Source of the DNA: Nectonema munidae
Lineage: Eukaryota > Nematomorpha > Nectonematoida > Nectonematidae
Direction of reading: 5' to 3'
Assembly: GCA_030549495.1 (NCBI GenBank)
Contig: JAUIRK010000855.1
Location: forward strand, 2,413,501-2,477,500
Length of the DNA: 64,000 nt
A model generated the notes under the pieces. The model searched no databases, had not been told where the DNA came from, and was given only the letters and a program-made list of their open reading frames with translations. This document shows positions 63,501-64,000 of this stretch, in pieces. Within the stretch, counting starts at the first letter, position 1. Every line of letters begins with the position of its first letter. The translations under genes and the position numbers were made by a program.

Positions 63501-64000
63501 GACGCGGAAGAATATGAAAATTTTATGCATTTAGTGATTAACGCAATGTCTTTGCGTTTCTCTATTTTTCAAGCGTATTTATACTTTAAAAATTTCATAT
63601 GTTCTAAGCAGTTTGGAATGTCTCACATATGGCAATAATGTATCTCCTCTTTAAATATTCATAAATAAGGCCGTTTTTTAGACACATAGGCACGCAAAAT
63701 AACAGAAGCTAGTTAAGTCAATGGATTTTCTATATGAAACTTTTGTAATACTTTGTGTATTCAGAAATCATGTATTCTATCAATCTTACTTATTGAGAAC
63801 AAAATTAGATTTTATTTACCTTTTTTAAAGCCAACTCAAAGTGCGTCAAAAACTGCAAGTAACAATAGTGAACAACCAAATTCTCAGAATTCTGCAGATT
63901 CGTCGACTTCAAAAGTTCTGAGTTTTAGCAAGCATGAATTGTTGCCTGGAACAGCGTATAAATTCCGTGTTGCTTCCATAAACGCATGTGGCAGAGGTCC
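30507..64000 (+). CDS. Hcf: Host cell factor (HCFC1/HCFC2 family), 18 exons visible, 3' end beyond window
   Basis: HCF is a nuclear chromatin coregulator that tethers histone-modifying complexes (Set1/MLL, Sin3, OGT) to transcription factors through its Kelch propeller. Exons: 30507-30552, 31319-31432, 32667-32815, 36312-36475, 37258-37469, 38850-38934, 40514-40620, 42516-42661, 45853-45970, 47922-48154, 49823-49973, 50366-50550, 52141-52260, 53616-53816, 56120-56270, 59173-59322, 62010-62233, 63831-64000. All introns are GT-AG and all phases join. About 908 codons are visible. Kelch hallmarks [49 protein letters not shown] and [12 protein letters not shown] are near identical to animal HCF. 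Fibronectin halves (SAS1N, SAS1C) flank a Ser/Thr-rich linker of roughly 420 residues, much shorter than in human HCF-1; overall size is nearer HCF-2 or nematode HCF-1. The ATG was chosen because WKKIL follows it as WKRVV does in the human N-terminus. The 5' UTR is not resolved. Confidence 0.95.
31319..31432 (+). CDS. Hcf: HCF exon 2, Kelch blade 1
   Basis: Phase-1 exon from acceptor ttttatag to donor gtatct. It carries [11 protein letters not shown] and [18 protein letters not shown], an almost exact match to the first HCF Kelch blade. The joined codon with exon 3 gives YNSTTNEW, aligned to YNTATNQW in vertebrate HCF-1. Confidence 0.96.
32009..32168. mobile_element. TTAA-flanked miniature element (piggyBac type) made of tandem units
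   Basis: A 160-bp segment beginning CCCC and ending GGG is flanked on both sides by TTAA (32005-32008 and 32169-32172), the hallmark of piggyBac insertion. Inside are two 69-bp units that both start with TTAA; each contains CAGACGATATCTAA, and a third partial unit has GCAGACGAAG. Terminal inverted repeats beyond CCC...GGG are poor. It lies in HCF intron 2. Confidence 0.6.
32667..32815 (+). CDS. Hcf: HCF exon 3, Kelch blades 1-2
   Basis: Acceptor ctttag and donor gtaaga. It encodes PPGCAAYGF and [18 protein letters not shown], which are signature HCF segments. It ends in phase 0. The donor lies 71 bp before a hAT miniature element. Confidence 0.97.
32887..33510. mobile_element. hAT miniature element, copy 1, in HCF intron 3
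   Basis: Ends CAAGGATTCTCAAC and (inverted) CAGGGTTTCTCAAC match at 12 of 14 bases. The flanking 8-mers are ATCTAGAC and TTCTAGAC (32879-32886, 33511-33518), a 7/8 target duplication. It is 624 bp with no transposase coding. An inverted relative lies at about 57670-58260. Confidence 0.88.
34200..35675 (+). mobile_element. piggyBac transposase remnant in HCF intron 3
   Basis: DNA transposon in the HCF orientation. Recognisable parts: an N-terminal part with [19 protein letters not shown] (34328-34390), [16 protein letters not shown] and TIDEQVVRS (catalytic Asp, about 34605-34710), YIDRFFTS in another frame (second catalytic Asp, about 34911-34934), MVRTYGF with NRKWTHA, and a C-terminal Cys-rich zinc domain (CSKC, CDKC, CKIH, CLNCC; 35568-35670). 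At least two frame changes and a stop break it. The usual G-V-D-x-x-D-x-M motif reads GVNVANKM, so both Asp are lost. Flanking TTAA ends were not found. Confidence 0.9.
36312..36475 (+). CDS. Hcf: HCF exon 4, Kelch blade 3
   Basis: It begins with [12 protein letters not shown], contains [10 protein letters not shown] and [18 protein letters not shown], and ends in phase 2 at donor gtattt. The preceding 3.5-kb intron is the longest in the visible gene and holds a hAT element and a piggyBac remnant. Confidence 0.97.
37258..37469 (+). CDS. Hcf: HCF exon 5, Kelch blade 4
   Basis: It opens with the completed R codon and YLNDL, and carries [11 protein letters not shown] and [19 protein letters not shown]. 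Acceptor tttcaag, donor gtaagc. The loop after [11 protein letters not shown] differs from the vertebrate sequence, as expected for a variable inter-blade loop. Confidence 0.96.
38850..38934 (+). CDS. Hcf: HCF exon 6, Kelch blades 4-5
   Basis: A short 85-bp exon encoding DSLTWTRP and [11 protein letters not shown], from acceptor ggtttag to donor gtattc. It aligns with DTLTWNKP and [11 protein letters not shown] in HCF-1. Confidence 0.95.
40514..40620 (+). CDS. Hcf: HCF exon 7, Kelch blade 5
   Basis: It carries [15 protein letters not shown] and [15 protein letters not shown], following a T-rich acceptor ending cag and closing at donor gtaagg. The EKEWKC.NTLA segment is diagnostic of HCF among Kelch proteins. 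Confidence 0.96.
42516..42661 (+). CDS. Hcf: HCF exon 8, Kelch blade 6
   Basis: It encodes [30 protein letters not shown], closing the propeller. [12 protein letters not shown] is invariant between this gene and human HCF-1. The segment before it ([15 protein letters not shown]) is divergent, like the corresponding vertebrate loop. It ends in phase 0. Confidence 0.97.
43170..43683 (+). mobile_element. RTE-like LINE 3' end in HCF intron 8
   Basis: [19 protein letters not shown] and [13 protein letters not shown] are the conserved post-RT segment of RTE-type LINEs, followed in other frames by [14 protein letters not shown] and [12 protein letters not shown] coding. The element ends in (GAT)n at 43671-43683. 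It is truncated at its 5' end and has several frame breaks. The part from about 43480 to the tail matches 46530-46680. Confidence 0.82.
44654..45285 (+). mobile_element. hAT internal-deletion element with dimerisation domain, HCF intron 8
   Basis: Ends CAATGGCGGTTTTA and (inverted) CAGTGGCGGTTCTA are hAT termini of the CAGTGGCGG class. At 44853-44993 the + strand is open for [20 protein letters not shown], then [22 protein letters not shown] and a stop, the C-terminal hAT dimerisation domain. The rest of the transposase is missing. A run of about 20 G follows the left end. The flanking duplication is imperfect (CTTAGAG versus CTTATGAG). Length 632 bp. Confidence 0.9.
45482..45590. repeat. 54-bp tandem duplication in HCF intron 8
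   Basis: ATGATTAGTCAATTGTCTAA and its continuation occur twice with a 54-bp period and almost no divergence, indicating a recent duplication. Confidence 0.92.
45853..45970 (+). CDS. Hcf: HCF exon 9, propeller closure and start of SAS1N
   Basis: [12 protein letters not shown] followed by [13 protein letters not shown] matches the start of the first fibronectin-type half of HCF. In human HCF-1 this segment (SAS1N) pairs with the C-terminal SAS1C to hold the cleaved halves together. Donor gttagt is slightly weak but the phase joins. Confidence 0.95.
46530..46680 (+). mobile_element. RTE-like LINE 3' end fragment, HCF intron 9
   Basis: The segment GGATGGAAAATATAA, GGATATGAAAAG, GGCGATGAAAAAGACAGG and the short GATGATGG end match the tail of the LINE at 43170-43683. 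It is about 150 bp and 5' truncated. Confidence 0.75.
46686..46830 (+). mobile_element. Second LINE C-terminal fragment, HCF intron 9
   Basis: [20 protein letters not shown] followed by a stop, then [16 protein letters not shown], resembles the GHV-R-R...K-R-R-R-G-R-P-R end of APE-type LINEs. It adjoins the previous tail but has a different protein sequence, so it is likely another family. Confidence 0.55.
47262..47795 (-). repeat. Dispersed repeat R, copy B, with an insertion, HCF intron 9
   Basis: The inverse of 7560-7945. Homology is continuous except for 47591-47768, where a foldback element and one copy of its target duplication interrupt it. It lacks the 29-bp hairpin of copy A. Confidence 0.85.
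47591..47759. mobile_element. Foldback miniature element with 9-bp duplication
   Basis: A 169-bp insertion flanked by CTTTTGACG on both sides (47582-47590 and 47760-47768). A 34-bp arm at about 47619-47652 is the reverse complement of 47711-47744 with one mismatch, so the two fold into a long hairpin. The centre repeats CATTTGACCGAA-like words. The homologous empty site exists at about 7607-7615. A 9-bp duplication is typical of Mutator-like elements; the family is otherwise unknown. Confidence 0.85.
47922..48154 (+). CDS. Hcf: HCF exon 10, SAS1N end and proline-rich linker
   Basis: [12 protein letters not shown] completes the first fibronectin half. The rest is Pro/Ser-rich ([19 protein letters not shown]), the start of the disordered linker. 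The codon use is visibly C-rich compared with the AT-rich introns. It ends in phase 0 at gtaact. Confidence 0.92.
48306..48762. mobile_element. hAT miniature element, HCF intron 10
   Basis: Left end CAGGGCCTTGGAGCCG and inverted right end TAGAGCTTCGGAGCCG share 11 of 16 bases. The flanking 8-mers TCTAAAAC and CCTAAAAC (48298-48305, 48763-48770) agree at 7 of 8. The interior has further GGAGCC/GGCTCC words and no coding signal. Length 457 bp. Confidence 0.78.
49285..49490 (-). mobile_element. LINE 3' end with (GAT)n tail, HCF intron 10
   Basis: On the minus strand [17 protein letters not shown] begins a coding remnant that runs to a (GAT)n tail at about 49288-49302. Only about 200 bp remain, so it is strongly 5' truncated. 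The R-G-R-P-K-K-S-W segment is the common C-terminal end of RTE-type LINE proteins. Confidence 0.68.
49823..49973 (+). CDS. Hcf: HCF exon 11, linker
   Basis: An open phase-compatible segment between acceptor atttag and donor gtatat, rich in Thr, Ser and Gln ([13 protein letters not shown], then [17 protein letters not shown]). There is no strong homology on its own. Support comes from splice sites, phase continuity and low-complexity Ser/Pro composition like its neighbours. Confidence 0.82.
50366..50550 (+). CDS. Hcf: HCF exon 12, linker, tandem acceptor
   Basis: It encodes [14 protein letters not shown], a Ser/Pro/Ala stretch, and [16 protein letters not shown]. The acceptor reads TAGAAG, so AG can be used at 50365 or 50368; both keep frame and differ by one residue (E-V versus V). 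It ends in phase 0 at gttcct. Confidence 0.85.
52141..52260 (+). CDS. Hcf: HCF exon 13, linker
   Basis: A 40-codon phase-0 exon ([13 protein letters not shown], then [18 protein letters not shown]) between tttgtag and a consensus gtaagt donor. Identified by open frame, splice signals and Ser-rich composition rather than homology. Confidence 0.82.
52801..53114. mobile_element. pogo/Tigger-type miniature element, HCF intron 13
   Basis: Ends CTGTAGACGCTCGTTAAG and (inverted) CAGTAGACCCTCGTTAAC match at about 19 of 23 bases over the first 23. CAGTAGACCCTCGTTAA is the typical end of Tigger/pogo elements. The flanks are TA and CA, so the TA duplication is imperfect. Length 314 bp; internal direct repeat GCTTGTAAGCC. 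No transposase. Confidence 0.78.
53261..53545. repeat. Direct repeat pair in HCF intron 13
   Basis: TTAGTGTTAGCGCAAT occurs near 53260 and again near 53521, each followed by a TA/CA-rich stretch and AGGCATACA. Probably two fragments of one unknown repeat. Confidence 0.5.
53616..53816 (+). CDS. Hcf: HCF exon 14, linker
   Basis: It encodes [19 protein letters not shown], a Ser-rich run, then [17 protein letters not shown]. The L-P-x-G-x-T-I-V-K type segment resembles repeated hydrophobic motifs in the HCF-1 linker. Sixty-seven codons, phase 0 at both ends. Confidence 0.87.
54568..55090. mobile_element. hAT miniature element (outer), HCF intron 14
   Basis: Ends CAGTGCCCGCGCTA and (inverted) TAGAGCCCGCGCTA, with a perfect 8-bp duplication CGCTCTAG at 54560-54567 and 55091-55098. 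It contains a second element at 54614-54875; without it the outer element is about 260 bp. Confidence 0.9.
54614..54875. mobile_element. hAT miniature element (nested)
   Basis: Ends TAGGGCCGGCCTTAGGCC and (inverted) CAGGGCCAGCCCTATGC resemble the widespread CAGGGCCGGCCCTA hAT terminus. The flanks TTCATTGG and TTCATTAT agree at 6 of 8. It lies 46 bp inside the outer element's left end and so inserted later. Confidence 0.8.
55585..55630 (-). mobile_element. tRNA-derived SINE head, copy 4, HCF intron 14
   Basis: On the minus strand AGGGGCGTGAGTAGGGTTGGTTAGATGC matches the copy at 15218. No B-box follows, so this copy is truncated or diverged. Confidence 0.65.
56120..56270 (+). CDS. Hcf: HCF exon 15, linker
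   Basis: [20 protein letters not shown] followed by a Gln/Asn/Ser-rich tract and [13 protein letters not shown]. Acceptor atcacag, donor gtatcc, leaving phase 1. The preceding intron contains a nested pair of hAT elements. Confidence 0.86.
57670..58260. mobile_element. hAT miniature element, copy 2 (inverted relative), HCF intron 15
   Basis: Reverse-complement relative of 32887-33510, sharing for example GGGGCCATACAATAATATTT and TCTACTAGGCTTTTAGACCG. The right end, read inverted, is CAAGGGTTCTCAACC. The left end is too diverged to fix and no target duplication is clear, so it is older or damaged. Confidence 0.8.
59173..59322 (+). CDS. Hcf: HCF exon 16, linker end
   Basis: [20 protein letters not shown], then a Thr/Asn-rich stretch ending SISNSN. 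Acceptor accctag, donor gtaaat, phase 1 to phase 1. Assigned by splice sites and phase continuity. Confidence 0.84.
59323..62009. other. HCF intron 16, no other gene seen
   Basis: Contains a TA run at about 60,854-60,872 and a minus frame at 60310-60573 without motif. Apart from the possible LINE leader at 61530 nothing is recognised. Confidence 0.5.
61530..61590 (+). mobile_element. Possible LINE leader fragment, HCF intron 16
   Basis: GCATGTCGTAAGAGGTGACTAAA resembles a TGTCGTAAGAGGCGACTAA motif recurrent in arthropod non-LTR element leaders (from memory). No coding part follows. It is flagged only on this motif. Confidence 0.3.
62010..62233 (+). CDS. Hcf: HCF exon 17, start of C-terminal fibronectin/SAS1C region
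   Basis: [19 protein letters not shown] leads into [22 protein letters not shown], which aligns with [21 protein letters not shown] of human HCF-1. The donor gtattc at 62234 gives phase 0 and joins the next exon. If the intron is not removed, the frame continues eight codons (VFSFLHS) to a stop at 62255-62257. Confidence 0.93.
62899..62912 (+). promoter_or_regulatory. YY1-like AAGATGGCGCC in HCF intron 17
   Basis: AAGATGGCGCC differs by one base from the strong YY1 consensus AAGATGGCGGC and stands out in an AT-rich intron. It could mark an internal promoter or an exon of unknown role. Confidence 0.25.
63831..64000 (+). CDS. Hcf: HCF exon 18 (partial), SAS1C
   Basis: It starts [15 protein letters not shown], a variable Ser/Asn segment, then [20 protein letters not shown], almost identical to [20 protein letters not shown] of HCF-1. 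The window ends inside the exon. The rest of SAS1C and the nuclear localisation signal should lie just beyond. Confidence 0.95.

Overview
This is a window of AT-rich animal nuclear DNA. It holds one recognisable host gene with many introns, on the + strand, surrounded and interrupted by repeats. The gene encodes Host Cell Factor (HCF, HCFC1/HCFC2 family), a chromatin-associated transcriptional coregulator. Low GC, introns of about 0.4-3.5 kb, short mononucleotide and TA/TG runs, and many hAT and RTE-type elements fit an invertebrate, most likely an arthropod. A parasitic copepod of the sea-louse type is my best guess, but that is inference from genome texture; no species marker was seen.

Positions 1 to about 30,500 contain no gene I can support. 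They hold a LINE reverse-transcriptase fragment (2370-2960), three copies of a tRNA-derived SINE, two GC-richer islands (about 5,400-6,340 and 14,110-15,050) that look like promoter or untranslated-exon DNA, a hAT miniature element with a perfect 8-bp duplication (16033-16486), two tandem-repeat blocks, and a 2.9-kb RTE-like LINE inserted on the minus strand into a ~150-bp tandem array (24642-27538). A paired motif repeated with exact spacing at 12148-12371 is a candidate cis-regulatory module.

From 30507 to the right edge runs HCF. I placed 18 coding exons by GT-AG sites, matching phases and the conserved HCF protein order: six-bladed Kelch propeller (exons 1-8), first fibronectin-type half (SAS1N, exons 9-10), a Ser/Thr/Pro-rich linker (exons 10-16), then the C-terminal fibronectin/SAS1C region (exons 17-18), which leaves the window. 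About 908 codons are visible. The linker is short, and no taspase-type cleavage repeats are visible.

The HCF introns carry most of the mobile DNA: a broken piggyBac transposase, a TTAA-flanked piggyBac-type miniature element, at least six hAT-type miniature elements (one nested in another), a pogo/Tigger-type miniature element, a foldback element with a 9-bp duplication inside another repeat, and several RTE-like LINE 3' ends sharing (GAT)n tails. No virus-derived elements, CRISPR arrays, rRNA or convincing tRNA genes were seen.
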